A stretch of 32,035 nucleotides of DNA from Flavobacteriales bacterium (GCA_021739625.1 JAIPBJ010000034.1:1-32035); one strand, 5' to 3'. Shown: positions 1-8,701, numbered from the stretch's first letter. Numbers and translations are program-made. The notes: generated by a model from the sequence alone, not told the origin.

Positions 1-127
1 ACTGCATTACATGCTCCTTCCGGTCATCATACATGTTGCAGATGGAGCAAGTGCCTGCGTCATCAAATGTGAGCAGCGGATCGTCAGTGGAAGAAAGTAT
101 GCACCGGGTACAAGGTTGGACTGTCAT
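1..127 (-). CDS. N-acetyl sugar amidotransferase, WbpG/PseA-like (N-terminal part only)
   Basis: Only the first 42 codons lie in the window; the gene continues past base 1. The start reads MTVQPCTRCILSSTDD and is followed by a CSIC motif near residues 31-34, which gives the paired CxxC...CxxC pattern found at the N-terminus of WbpG/PseA-type amidotransferases. These enzymes use ammonia to turn an N-acetyl group of a nucleotide sugar into an acetamidino group during O-antigen, capsule or flagellin glycan synthesis. The ATG at 127 overlaps the TGA of the HisF-like gene in an ATGA junction, so the two are probably translationally coupled. The HisH and HisF partners that supply ammonia to this family lie directly upstream, which is strong context. 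The sugar substrate cannot be told from this fragment. Confidence 0.85.
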   Translation of the reverse strand, partial: MTVQPCTRCILSSTDDPLLTFDDAGTCSICNMYDDRKEHVMQ

Positions 128-873
128 ATTTCGACCGCTCTATCAGGATAGTTGATCAGCACCGCCCTCAGTTTTCCGTAATAAACGAACATGGATGAGG
201 CTGCAATTCCTTGAATGCCCATGTTCTTGGCGCGGACAAGGTCTTCTTGTCCAGAGGCACCGCCAAGCACTATTATCGGCACAGTCACATGGTGCATGAT
301 GGTCTCCACCGCCTCCAGATCATAGCCCTGATATGTGCCGTCATGATCTATGAGATGCACGAGAAGTTCGCCAGCACCCGAATCCACCGACTGGCGTGCT
401 GCCTGCTCTATGGTCAGTCCTGTGTCAATGGTCCCACTGTGGGTGTACACCCTGTATGCGCCTGTCTGCACATCCTTTCTCACATCCAGACTGACCACCA
501 CTGATGAGCAGCCAAGCTCCTTTGCCACCTCATTTACAAGTGTTGGGTTGGTGAAGGCCGCAGAATTCAGACTGACCTTTTCGTATCCATAGGAGATGAC
601 GTGCGCGCAGTCGGCCACACTGTTCAGGCCACCACCGTAACCCAATGGGAAGAATGCCTCTTCGGCCAGTTCCCGTAGCAATCTGTGAGGCACCGGTTCG
701 TGGTTCAAAGAGGATCTGAAGGCCATGACGAAAAGTTCGTTCACGCCTTTTTCGTTGAATATGTGCACTGCGTTCAGCGGGTCGCCCACATACGCAGGGT
801 CGGAGAAACGGACGGTCTTGTAAAGACCGTTGCCCATGATGCCCAAGACAGGTATGATGCGGCTCTCAAGCAT
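124..873 (-). CDS. hisF: HisF-like ammonia-channel subunit for acetamidino-sugar synthesis (HisF2/WbuZ type)
   Basis: A 249-residue TIM-barrel protein of the HisF family (RIIPVL near residue 5, YVGDP near 28-32, YGGG near 79, LGGA in the C-terminal half). In histidine biosynthesis HisF makes imidazole glycerol phosphate. This copy has Gly at position 11, where true HisF has a catalytic Asp, while Asp130 is kept (SLDVRKD); that fits the HisF2/WbuZ branch, which relays ammonia from HisH to a WbpG-type amidotransferase. Position 51, normally Asp in an LDI motif, is Ala (VMAF). The gene overlaps the end of the glycosyltransferase-HisH gene by 8 bases and the WbpG start by 4, so the three proteins are likely made together. 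A role in histidine synthesis is unlikely because no other his gene is present. Confidence 0.88.
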   Translation of the reverse strand: MLESRIIPVLGIMGNGLYKTVRFSDPAYVGDPLNAVHIFNEKGVNELFVMAFRSSLNHEPVPHRLLRELAEEAFFPLGYGGGLNSVADCAHVISYGYEKVSLNSAAFTNPTLVNEVAKELGCSSVVVSLDVRKDVQTGAYRVYTHSGTIDTGLTIEQAARQSVDSGAGELLVHLIDHDGTYQGYDLEAVETIMHHVTVPIIVLGGASGQEDLVRAKNMGIQGIAASSMFVYYGKLRAVLINYPDRAVEI

Positions 874-2827
874 CTTGCAATGAAGCTTTCGGTTCGGTGA
901 CGATCAGTTGTGTGAACAGCTCTTTACCAAAATGGTGACTTTTCTCCGGGTGGAACTGAAATCCCCACACGTTCCCCTGTCTCACTGCAGAAACAAACGG
1001 AACTCCGTAGTGCGAAGTAAGCAATACGGTCGAAGCATCGGTGGGCTTGGCATGAAACGAATGAGTGAAATAGAACCGCATTGGCTGCTTCCAGAAGGTA
1101 TTCGTCCCTTGGGGGCCGGCCTCTACCATGTTCCAGCCCATGTGAGGCACATTCAATGGCCGTCCAAGACCGTCCTTGGATGGGAAACGGACCACATTGC
1201 CTTTAATCAACCCAAGTCCATTGCTCGTACCTTCCTCACTGCGGTCAAAAAGCAGTTGCATGCCCAGACATATACCTATGAGCTGCCCACCACATACCAC
1301 ATAGCGATGTATCGCCTCGCTGAACCCAGCAGCATCAAGCCGCTTCATGCCTTCGTCAAAAGCACCCACCCCGGGCAGGATGATCGAGCTGTATCGACTG
1401 ATCAGTCTCGGGTCTGCAACTGCTTCCGAACGGATGCCGGCACTATGCAACATGTTCTGCACGGCTGCCACATTGCCCAGCCCGGTCTGAATAATGCCGA
1501 CCGTGGGTCTATCAGCATCACCACGTTTCATTATAGGGTCTTCAGCATCCTTGCCCGAAAGCAAGCGGGCAAACTTCTCATAATTGTCTGTGGCATTGAA
1601 GCAGGTCTCCTGAATGATCTTGGAAGATGCGCGCATGGCCACCACTTCATTCTCTTCCAACGCAAAGAACCTATCGATCAAGGCATGAACCCCTTCAGGG
1701 CTGTTGTCTTTGATGATGAACCCATTGCGGCCATCGATGACTATTTCGGGCACACCACCCACATTAGGGCCAATGATCGGTATGCCGAACGCGGCACATT
1801 CCATCATGGATACCGGTATGCCTTCGTAATGGCTCACATTTATCAGCACATCTGGGGCAACGACTTGAATGCGTTCCATCACTTCATGAAGAGGAAGAAA
1901 GCCATGGAAATGCACTTTAAGGTTTGGCATGCCATCAAGGAGTTCAGCGGCCATTTTTTTCACATCGCTCTCATAGGCAACATCACCTCCGGCCCCGACA
2001 TGATGCCACTCCAGCACTGGGCCTCTCCAAAGCGCCAACGCTCGTATCAGTGTTTCCAGATTCTTCACTGGCACAATGCCAGAGAGAGATAGGATTTTTT
2101 TTGGTGTGTTCCCTTGGAACGGAATGGGATTCTGTTCGGCAACGCCCAATCTGTGAAGCGCAAACCGATGTGAATAGCGTGGATATCGTTCCCACAGATA
2201 ACGCCTGCCATGCTCCGAGATGCAGCAGATACAGTTCGCGTGTTGAAAGATCTTATTGCGAAATGGGAGATAATTGAACGGATGCCGCTCTGCGTACAGG
2301 TCTGCGCCATGAACCCTTGTGTAGAAGAACTCGATGATCCCCTGTCTTTTCCACTCTGCCAGCATGTACGCCTCGCCAATGTTCCAATAGGTATACCAAA
2401 CATAGTTGGCTGGATCATCACCAATCGAATTCAATGTCGCGAGCAATTCCTGACCAACTCTATGGGCATGTTCCTTATAGGCAAGGGCGGTTTTGAAGGT
2501 CAGTAGATTAAGAGGCGAGCCAAGTATTCGCAGGTCACGCCTTGTCTCACTGAAGAGTGTGACGATGAACTGTCTAACAAGAATGTAGAGCTTACTTATG
2601 GTCGTAATCTCAGTATGTTTCAAAGTGAGTAATCTCACCCCTGTAGGTACCTCAAAAAGTGCTGGTTGATCACTGTGTTTAGTGATCAGTACGATCTCTT
2701 CAAAATGGCCCACAAGATGCTTCAGTTCCTCATGGAAGAACGGCTCGCCCATGCTGAAGGGATATCCCTCAAGCATCACAGCAAGCTTTCGGGGTCTTGT
2801 TGGGGCCGTATCGTTTCTCCGTAGCAT
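866..2827 (-). CDS. GT4 glycosyltransferase fused to a HisH-type glutamine amidotransferase
   Basis: A single 653-codon frame holds two domains. Residues about 1-430 are a GT-B glycosyltransferase of family GT4: donor-binding region with GGVPEI and an E-x7-E pair at Glu335/Glu343 (EGIPVSMME). Residues about 433-653 are a complete class I glutamine amidotransferase like HisH: ILPGVGAF oxyanion region, nucleophile Cys at about residue 520 (GICLGMQ), and the His/Glu pair in FQFHPEKS. HisH frees ammonia from glutamine for the HisF-like protein encoded next. Known HisH2/WbuY proteins stand alone, so the fusion is unusual. At the joint (about 1529-1533) a TAATG stop/start lies one frame off, suggesting two ancestral genes joined by a one-base shift, or a sequence error. 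ATG at 2827 is preferred; a TTG at 2836 is also in frame. Confidence 0.85.
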   Translation of the reverse strand: MLRRNDTAPTRPRKLAVMLEGYPFSMGEPFFHEELKHLVGHFEEIVLITKHSDQPALFEVPTGVRLLTLKHTEITTISKLYILVRQFIVTLFSETRRDLRILGSPLNLLTFKTALAYKEHAHRVGQELLATLNSIGDDPANYVWYTYWNIGEAYMLAEWKRQGIIEFFYTRVHGADLYAERHPFNYLPFRNKIFQHANCICCISEHGRRYLWERYPRYSHRFALHRLGVAEQNPIPFQGNTPKKILSLSGIVPVKNLETLIRALALWRGPVLEWHHVGAGGDVAYESDVKKMAAELLDGMPNLKVHFHGFLPLHEVMERIQVVAPDVLINVSHYEGIPVSMMECAAFGIPIIGPNVGGVPEIVIDGRNGFIIKDNSPEGVHALIDRFFALEENEVVAMRASSKIIQETCFNATDNYEKFARLLSGKDAEDPIMKRGDADRPTVGIIQTGLGNVAAVQNMLHSAGIRSEAVADPRLISRYSSIILPGVGAFDEGMKRLDAAGFSEAIHRYVVCGGQLIGICLGMQLLFDRSEEGTSNGLGLIKGNVVRFPSKDGLGRPLNVPHMGWNMVEAGPQGTNTFWKQPMRFYFTHSFHAKPTDASTVLLTSHYGVPFVSAVRQGNVWGFQFHPEKSHHFGKELFTQLIVTEPKASLQDA

Positions 2828-2846
2828 CTTGATCAAAAATCAATCG

Positions 2847-4004
2847 TCAGTGACCTATGCTTGAATACAGGTGGAACAGCCTATTCACATAGTTCTGAAT
2901 ATCGTATTTCGAAGCCAATGCTTTCGCACAGGAACTCATCTGTTTCCATGTCGGAACACTTGCGACCTGAGCTACATGTTCAGCAAAAATAGGTGCATCA
3001 GCTTCTGAGATGAGAAATCCATTTGCTCCATTTTCGATCAGACCCCTGTTTCCCTTGCCATCAAGTGCGACCACTGGGAGTCCGGCAGCCATGGCCTCCA
3101 ACAATACAAGGCCGAAGGGTTCGTAGGTGGCGCTGTGAACATAGATATGACTTGTCCACAACAGCTGTTCAATGTGATTGACATTGCCAGGGAAGTGAAC
3201 ATGCTCCGCAAGTCCCATCTCCAAGGACCTTTGAATCAATGCAGCCCTGAGCGGGCCATCACCAGCAAGTGTCAATGTCGCGTCAAGGCCATCGCGTCTT
3301 AAGATATCAAGCACATCAAGAAGAAAGCCCTGATTCTTTTTTTGAACGAAAGATCCAATGTTGATCAGTTTGATCTTCGTGCCGGCCTGCGGTTGGCATG
3401 CGGCATCTGCCGAGAACCGAAGGAAGTCAATCGCATTGGGAAGGAGTTGGATTTTCTTCGCAAGATTTTCGGGCAGGTTGTTCTTGAAAAATTGCTCCGT
3501 GTCAGCGCTGATGGCGATGAAATTGTTACCGCATCGGGCATACTGCCTTATCATGAATGCCCGCTCATAGGATTCTGTGATCCGTTTTCGACTTGCCGTT
3601 TCGTTCCACTGAAGTTTCTTGAACTGCGGCATGTTGTCGTGGCAATGGGTGAAATACCGCACTCCGTACTGAATGTTGAAGCGGGTCATCATCTCGGCTT
3701 CGAACAGATGGGAGTGGATCACATCCGGTCTGAAATCATGCAGGAAGGCGTTCCATTCTTCCAAATCGACCTGCCATTTTCCGAGAATGGAAGGCACAAC
3801 TTTCGAATTTACGGTCACAGGCCTAATATCAGGATATTCTTCGGCATAGTCATGGATGTTCCTCATGGTGACCAACGCCACCTCTACCTCCGGCAGACGG
3901 TCAAGGCTTCGCACCATGTCCAGACACAGACGTTCGGCACCGCCCTTGCTCAGCGAGGGTATGACATGCACAACACGCAGTTTCTTCAGCGGTTTTATCT
4001 GCAT
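2847..4004 (-). CDS. GT4-family glycosyltransferase
   Basis: A 385-residue GT-B glycosyltransferase. The N-terminal half begins RVVHVIPSLSKGGAERL, the usual opening of GT4 enzymes with the glycine-rich acceptor-side loop. The C-terminal half has NIGSFVQKKNQ, AGDGPLR and the E-x7-E donor-phosphate motif at Glu295/Glu303 (EPFGLVLLE). It would add one sugar from a nucleotide-sugar donor to a growing lipid-linked glycan at the cytoplasmic face of the inner membrane. It lies 19 bases upstream of the glycosyltransferase-HisH gene and 50 bases downstream of the GT2 gene, in one minus-strand run. No signal peptide or membrane segment is seen. Donor and acceptor cannot be assigned from sequence alone. 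Confidence 0.92.
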   Translation of the reverse strand: MQIKPLKKLRVVHVIPSLSKGGAERLCLDMVRSLDRLPEVEVALVTMRNIHDYAEEYPDIRPVTVNSKVVPSILGKWQVDLEEWNAFLHDFRPDVIHSHLFEAEMMTRFNIQYGVRYFTHCHDNMPQFKKLQWNETASRKRITESYERAFMIRQYARCGNNFIAISADTEQFFKNNLPENLAKKIQLLPNAIDFLRFSADAACQPQAGTKIKLINIGSFVQKKNQGFLLDVLDILRRDGLDATLTLAGDGPLRAALIQRSLEMGLAEHVHFPGNVNHIEQLLWTSHIYVHSATYEPFGLVLLEAMAAGLPVVALDGKGNRGLIENGANGFLISEADAPIFAEHVAQVASVPTWKQMSSCAKALASKYDIQNYVNRLFHLYSSIGH

Positions 4005-4054
4005 ACGGTCAATTCAGTCTCGGAATCCTTTGGAAATGCATTTGGAATCATGGT

Positions 4055-5005
4055 TCAATTTGCATTTCGCGATCTTGCTTTTCGGGCATTCCACCAAGTT
4101 CCGAATCCCGGGACCATCATTAGAATAAAGAAGCCCTTGGCCTTGGTGTGCATGTGATCAGGAGCGGTGAACAACGACCACATAACGGTTCCCAATGCCT
4201 TGAGACTGTCATTGTTCGCTGCATGATATTCGGCCATTCGGAACCGTACATCGCTCAGCAGATGTCTTTTCGTCCTACGGCTCAGGGCCGATGAGAAAGG
4301 GGTCCTGAAAAATTTCAGAAGGCCATCATGCCGTTTGAATGCTGCCGTGGTGGCACGGTTCACGGAGTTGCCGTCATGCACACGATACAGTATCATGCAT
4401 TCGGGCATGAGAATAACAGGATGCTTGGTTGCGATGCTGCACCAAAGCACGGAATCTTCCACCATCACAATGTCTGTACGGAACTGGAATTCTGTGAGAA
4501 TATCCTTGTGGATGCAGGCCCTTGACGGTGAGACAGGATGTGTGAAAAGCCATTCGGCCACATTGCCCGAAATGGCAGGTACAGCTACCGGTGTCGCTTC
4601 GGAACCATCCCAGATGCAGAAGCTCGAAATTATCAATGCCTTCGGGTCGCCATTGGATAAGATGAATGCGTTGAGGCGGTCAAGATATTGTTGCAGATAG
4701 CGGTCATCGCTGTCAAGGAAGCAGATGTACTGTCCTTTGGAATGGCGGATTCCGTTGTTCCTTGCCGCACTTCGTTCCGCGTTCGGCTGATGAACATATC
4801 TGATGCGTGGGTCATCGCACGCAATTTGCTTCACCACCTGCCGCGTGTGATCCGTGCTGCCGTCATCCACGATGATGCACTCCCAGTCTTCAAAAGACTG
4901 TGCCTGCACCGAAGCAATGGTCTCCTTCAGGAGTTCGGCCCGGTTATACGCTGGAATGACAATGGAGAATCGAGGGCTCAAGTGGCGATGGCGTGGCCCA
5001 AACAT
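4055..5005 (-). CDS. GT2-family glycosyltransferase
   Basis: A 316-residue GT-A glycosyltransferase of family 2. The nucleotide-binding start FSIVIPAYNR is followed by IIVDDGSTD and the metal-binding FLDSDD, all in the expected order within the first 110 residues. The frame stays open upstream to 5065, into the carbonic anhydrase gene, but the ATG at 5005 places the GT2 core 12 residues from the N-terminus, as in the family, and leaves a 19-base gap to the carbonic anhydrase stop, so it is chosen. The C-terminal half is of the loosely conserved type seen in capsule and O-antigen transferases, with no clear membrane helix. With its two GT4 neighbours it probably assembles a repeat unit carrying the acetamidino sugar. 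Confidence 0.9.
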   Translation of the reverse strand: MFGPRHRHLSPRFSIVIPAYNRAELLKETIASVQAQSFEDWECIIVDDGSTDHTRQVVKQIACDDPRIRYVHQPNAERSAARNNGIRHSKGQYICFLDSDDRYLQQYLDRLNAFILSNGDPKALIISSFCIWDGSEATPVAVPAISGNVAEWLFTHPVSPSRACIHKDILTEFQFRTDIVMVEDSVLWCSIATKHPVILMPECMILYRVHDGNSVNRATTAAFKRHDGLLKFFRTPFSSALSRRTKRHLLSDVRFRMAEYHAANNDSLKALGTVMWSLFTAPDHMHTKAKGFFILMMVPGFGTWWNARKARSRNAN

Positions 5006-5024
5006 ACGCAGAACGCAGCATTGC

Positions 5025-5687
5025 TTAGCCGAAATTGAGCTGATAGACCTTTGCGAGGTCGTCATCAGAATGTACGTTCACCCCTAGATCTTTGATGAGA
5101 CCTGTGCCCACGCCATAGACCCAACCATGCAGATTCAATTCTTGCCCTCGGTTCCAAGCGGCCTGCACTATGGAGGTCTTGGCAAGGTCGAGCACCTGTT
5201 CCTTCACATTGAGCTCCACAAATTTGTCGAAACGTTCTTCTTCGTCCGTTATGCTGTCCAGTTCTTTCTGGTGGAAACGATAGACGTCCTTCAGATGGCG
5301 GATCCAATTGTCGATCAGACCAATGGACCTGTTGCTCATTGCGGCCTGCACACCCCCGCAGCCATAGTGACCGCACACGATAACATGGCTCACCTTGAGC
5401 ACATTGACCGCATAGTCAAGCACGCTCAGCATGTTCATGTCGGTGTGGATCACCATATTGGCAATGTTCCGGTGAACGAACACTTCGCCTGGCTGTGCCC
5501 CGATGATCTCGTTGGCAGGAACCCGGCTGTCTGCACACCCGATCCACAGCACCGGTGGTTGCTGACCCCTTGCCAGTTTGGCGAAATACTCTCTGTCAAT
5601 GGCAAGTTTGTCCTCGACCCATTTCCGGTTGTTGTCAATCAGATCCTTATAGAAATCCTGTCCCATGTTGTTTGAACTCATGTTCAT
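5025..5687 (-). CDS. Beta-class carbonic anhydrase
   Basis: A 220-residue beta-carbonic anhydrase, which interconverts CO2 and bicarbonate in the cytoplasm using zinc. The zinc ligands and active-site dyad are all present: Cys51, Asp53 and Arg55 in CADSRV, then His107 and Cys110 in CGHYGCGG. Length and motif spacing match bacterial beta-carbonic anhydrases. The gene begins 12 bases after the end of the SulP transporter gene, so the two are probably co-transcribed. The pairing suggests that imported bicarbonate is balanced with CO2 for carboxylation or pH control. A second ATG two codons in (5681) is an equally possible start. It is followed 19 bases later by the GT2 gene; whether transcription runs on into the polysaccharide genes is unknown. 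Confidence 0.95.
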   Translation of the reverse strand: MNMSSNNMGQDFYKDLIDNNRKWVEDKLAIDREYFAKLARGQQPPVLWIGCADSRVPANEIIGAQPGEVFVHRNIANMVIHTDMNMLSVLDYAVNVLKVSHVIVCGHYGCGGVQAAMSNRSIGLIDNWIRHLKDVYRFHQKELDSITDEEERFDKFVELNVKEQVLDLAKTSIVQAAWNRGQELNLHGWVYGVGTGLIKDLGVNVHSDDDLAKVYQLNFG

Positions 5688-5699
5688 TTTATTGGTTAA

Positions 5700-7280
5700 T
5701 CATTGACCGGTCATGTATTCCGTGGATTCGATGCCTATGGTGCCTACGGTGATGTTGCGGGGCGGGGCCGTGTGTTTCTTGAAATTCTGAATGACCTCAA
5801 GCACATCATAGTTGATGCTCACACAGTTCGACCCGTCAACGACCACAATGGAATACTCTGGAAGACGCTCAAGTATCCTCTGAATACTTCCTTTGTTCAG
5901 GAAGGTCACTTCTTCGGAGAGGGTGAGAACCGTGACATCCTCGCCATTATCGTTCTGTTCAATATGCCGATGGTAACTGTGCTTGAGATTCTGGAGGAGA
6001 ATGAAATAGATGGCCACAGCCATTCCTAAACCGATACCTCTCAGCAGGTCTGTGAGCAGAATGGCCACCACTGTGACAATGAACGGGATGAACTGTTCGC
6101 GGCCCATGCCATACATGCCCTTGTAAAGTGAGAATTTTGAGAGTTTGTATCCGACCATGAGCAGGATGCTGGCCAAGGCCGCGAGCGGGATGTGGTTGAG
6201 CAGTGCAGGTATGAGTATGGCCGATGATAGGAGTAGGAATCCGTGAAAAATGGCTGATATCTTGGTCCTGCCACCTGAATTGATATTGGCAGAGCTGCGC
6301 ACGATCACCTGTGTGAGAGGCAGACCACCGATGAGGCCCGCTACCATATTGCCCACGCCTTGGGCCTTCAGTTCGCGGTCTGTGTCGGTGCTGCGCCTCT
6401 GCGGGTCGAGTTTGTCGGTCGCTTCCACTGACAATAGTGTTTCCAAGCTGGCGACAACGGCCAATGTCACCGCCACCACGTAAACGTCAGGATTGGTGAT
6501 GGCCGAAAAATCAGGCATCTTGAAGAAACTGATGAAATCACCGGGCGAGCCTGCCACGGGCAGTTGCACCAGATGTTTCCCTGTCATGTACAGATCCGGG
6601 GCAAACGCACTGAAGGCAAGGTTGAGCAATGTGCCAACAACGACAACGAAAAGTGCACCGGGCAGAAAACGGAACAGTGTGATGCGCTGCATGAAAGGGC
6701 GTTCGAACAGCAGCAGCAATGCCAAGGAAACAGCCGATATGATGATGGCACCAAGGCTGCTGTATCGGAATGCATTATAGATCTCCGTGAAGGTGTTCTG
6801 GCCATCACTCTGAACAAAATCGAGGTCTCCAATGAAATCCTCGTCATAGCCCAAGGCATGTGGGATCTCTTTCATGATGAGGATCAGACCTATGGCGGCC
6901 AACATTCCCTTGATCACTGATGAAGGGAAATAGTAGGCCACTACGCCAGCCTTGAGGAATCCAGCGGTGAACTGGAGCATGCCTGCCAGCACCACGGCCA
7001 AAAGGAATGCCTCGAAACTTCCCAGAGTCTCCAATGCCGTGAGCACGATGACCACCAGCCCTGCCGCAGGCCCTGACACTCCAAGTGCAGACCCGCTCAG
7101 TGCCGCCACAACGATGCCTCCTACAAAACCGGCAATGATGCCTGAGAACATCAGCCCGGGGTCGTTGGTCGAAGCAATGGCCACACCGAGGCACAGCGGC
7201 AGTGCCACCAGATAGACCACCAGACCTGCGGGCAGGTCATATTTCAAATGTTTGAAAAGGTCTTTGAAAGAGTTGGTCAT
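5700..7280 (-). CDS. SulP-family anion (probably bicarbonate) transporter with STAS domain
   Basis: A 526-residue membrane transporter. It starts MTNSFKDLFKHLKYDLPAG, then has many hydrophobic segments typical of the SulP fold, including the LVALPLCLGVAIAS and GLIGGLPLTQVIVRSSANINSG regions, and ends in a STAS domain (about residues 445-526). SulP proteins carry bicarbonate, sulfate or other anions. Pairing with a beta-carbonic anhydrase points to bicarbonate, as in BicA-like systems, but the substrate is inferred. The ATG at 7280 is chosen over one at 7328: the shorter form begins at the family's conserved N-terminus, and a Bacteroidota-type -7 element lies between the two, so the upstream ATG would probably not be transcribed. 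Confidence 0.92.
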   Translation of the reverse strand: MTNSFKDLFKHLKYDLPAGLVVYLVALPLCLGVAIASTNDPGLMFSGIIAGFVGGIVVAALSGSALGVSGPAAGLVVIVLTALETLGSFEAFLLAVVLAGMLQFTAGFLKAGVVAYYFPSSVIKGMLAAIGLILIMKEIPHALGYDEDFIGDLDFVQSDGQNTFTEIYNAFRYSSLGAIIISAVSLALLLLFERPFMQRITLFRFLPGALFVVVVGTLLNLAFSAFAPDLYMTGKHLVQLPVAGSPGDFISFFKMPDFSAITNPDVYVVAVTLAVVASLETLLSVEATDKLDPQRRSTDTDRELKAQGVGNMVAGLIGGLPLTQVIVRSSANINSGGRTKISAIFHGFLLLSSAILIPALLNHIPLAALASILLMVGYKLSKFSLYKGMYGMGREQFIPFIVTVVAILLTDLLRGIGLGMAVAIYFILLQNLKHSYHRHIEQNDNGEDVTVLTLSEEVTFLNKGSIQRILERLPEYSIVVVDGSNCVSINYDVLEVIQNFKKHTAPPRNITVGTIGIESTEYMTGQ

Positions 7281-7300
7281 GGGCTGTCTCTGGCGGGGCG

Positions 7301-7308
7301 CAAAGATC
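7301..7308 (-). promoter_or_regulatory. Predicted -7 promoter element of the SulP-carbonic anhydrase operon
   Basis: On the minus strand the sequence is GATCTTTG, seven of eight bases of the Bacteroidota consensus TAnnTTTG once the two free positions are counted. Its last base is 20 bases upstream of the ATG at 7280, the same spacing as in several other genes here. A TTTA about 23 bases further upstream is a weak -33 candidate. Confidence 0.4.
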
Positions 7309-7354
7309 GTAGGCTCCTCCCGCGGCATCCTTAAACATGCATTAGAACGTGCTC

Positions 7355-8701
7355 TCAGTGCGGGAACCGCAGGCGGAACGTGGTGTTCCCACCGTCTGAT
7401 GACACCTGTACGTGACCACCGTGCAGATCCACAATGCGTTTGACCAATGGCAGTCCGATGCCGAAGCCAGGTACCACACGGGCATTCTCAGACCGGAAGA
7501 ACGGAATGAACAGATTTTCCATATCAGAGGATGGAATACCTATTCCGCTGTCCGATACACTGACTTCGACCGAGTCATGAAGGCCCGTGACCTGCAAATG
7601 CGGATCGCAAGAAGAGAACTTCAATGCGTTATCGATCAGGTTGGAAATGGCGATGCGCAGCATCTGCTCATTGCCCCGAATGTTCAATTGCGTCCATCTT
7701 CCGGGCCGCAGATCGAATCGGATCTTTCGACCAGGATGTGTGAGACCGTAATCCTTCACCAGTGCTGTCGCCAATTGGCCGATGTCAACAGTGTTCATCC
7801 ACGGTCCGTCTGACGAATAGCTGGTCTCTGCAAGATGGAGCAGGCGCAGCGTGAGATTGTTGAGACGTTGGGCCTCGTGATCGATCACACGCATGGCCTC
7901 ACGGTACTCCTCGTTGCTGCGCTCACGCTGAAGTGTCACATCGATCTCACCGATGATGGCGGTGAGCGGATTTTTCAGTTCGTGAGATGCGTTGCTGATG
8001 AAATTCTGCTGGATCTTCCGGGCCGTGACCATGTGATCCATCAATTGGTTGTAGGCATGGGCCAGTTCCCATATCTCATCACGTTGTTCAGGCTCATTGA
8101 GGCGTTCGTTCAGGTTTCCGTTGCCTGCCTTGGTCATGTGCTCTGCCATTCTGCGGAATGGGTTGAGGGCATAGCCCGCATACCAGAGGCCGAGCGAATA
8201 GACCAGCACCATGTATATGATAGCAAGGGCCATGAGGGTGTTGCGGAGGTCTGTCAGATTCTTGATGATGACCTCATTCTCGGCAGCTACGAAAACAAGG
8301 AAATCACCGTCATTGTCATGTTCAAGCACACCTACTGTTGCCAGTTCATTGCTATCGTGGCAGTAGGCCTCGCCCGATTCCATCACACGTTTCACAAATG
8401 TGCTGTCGATGAAGTCCGGCAGTGGGGCGCCAGCGTTCAGTTCTTCAACATGAACGACAAACTCCTGTTCGCCCTTGAGGGAACGCAGATGCTCGGTCCG
8501 CACCTTGTTGAGCACTTCGCGGCTCAGTTCATCGGCCTTGAGGTGGGTGCGGACGGCAATGTCCACCCGGTCTCTCAGTTTGGTGTGAAACTCCCTTCGC
8601 TCATAATTGAGTGAATGGAGATACACATAGCCGAGAATGAGCAGCAGCACCCCGGTGGTGATGAGCGAAAAGGTGAGTGCGATCCTATGCTTTAGCCTCA
8701 T
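7355..8701 (-). CDS. Two-component sensor histidine kinase (HAMP, HisKA, HATPase)
   Basis: A 448-residue inner-membrane sensor kinase. One membrane helix lies at about residues 8-28 and a second at about 154-177, enclosing a periplasmic sensor region of about 125 residues. A HAMP linker follows (about 178-230), then the H-box with phospho-accepting His240 (SNASHELKNPL), the N-box (SNLIDNALKFS) and the ATP-binding glycine boxes (DSGIGI and GFGIGLPL). It would autophosphorylate and pass the phosphate to the response regulator encoded directly upstream, with which it overlaps by 17 bases. The sensed signal is unknown; the sensor region has no motif I recognise. Neither neighbouring operon is an obvious target, so the regulon cannot be inferred. 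Confidence 0.95.
   Translation of the reverse strand: MRLKHRIALTFSLITTGVLLLILGYVYLHSLNYERREFHTKLRDRVDIAVRTHLKADELSREVLNKVRTEHLRSLKGEQEFVVHVEELNAGAPLPDFIDSTFVKRVMESGEAYCHDSNELATVGVLEHDNDGDFLVFVAAENEVIIKNLTDLRNTLMALAIIYMVLVYSLGLWYAGYALNPFRRMAEHMTKAGNGNLNERLNEPEQRDEIWELAHAYNQLMDHMVTARKIQQNFISNASHELKNPLTAIIGEIDVTLQRERSNEEYREAMRVIDHEAQRLNNLTLRLLHLAETSYSSDGPWMNTVDIGQLATALVKDYGLTHPGRKIRFDLRPGRWTQLNIRGNEQMLRIAISNLIDNALKFSSCDPHLQVTGLHDSVEVSVSDSGIGIPSSDMENLFIPFFRSENARVVPGFGIGLPLVKRIVDLHGGHVQVSSDGGNTTFRLRFPH

Noticed and set aside
908-2092. A 394-residue plus-strand frame
   Set aside because: It is antisense to the glycosyltransferase-HisH gene and has no recognisable motif.
124-2827. HisH and HisF as part of histidine biosynthesis
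   Set aside because: No other his genes are present, Asp11 of HisF is missing, and a WbpG-type amidotransferase follows directly.
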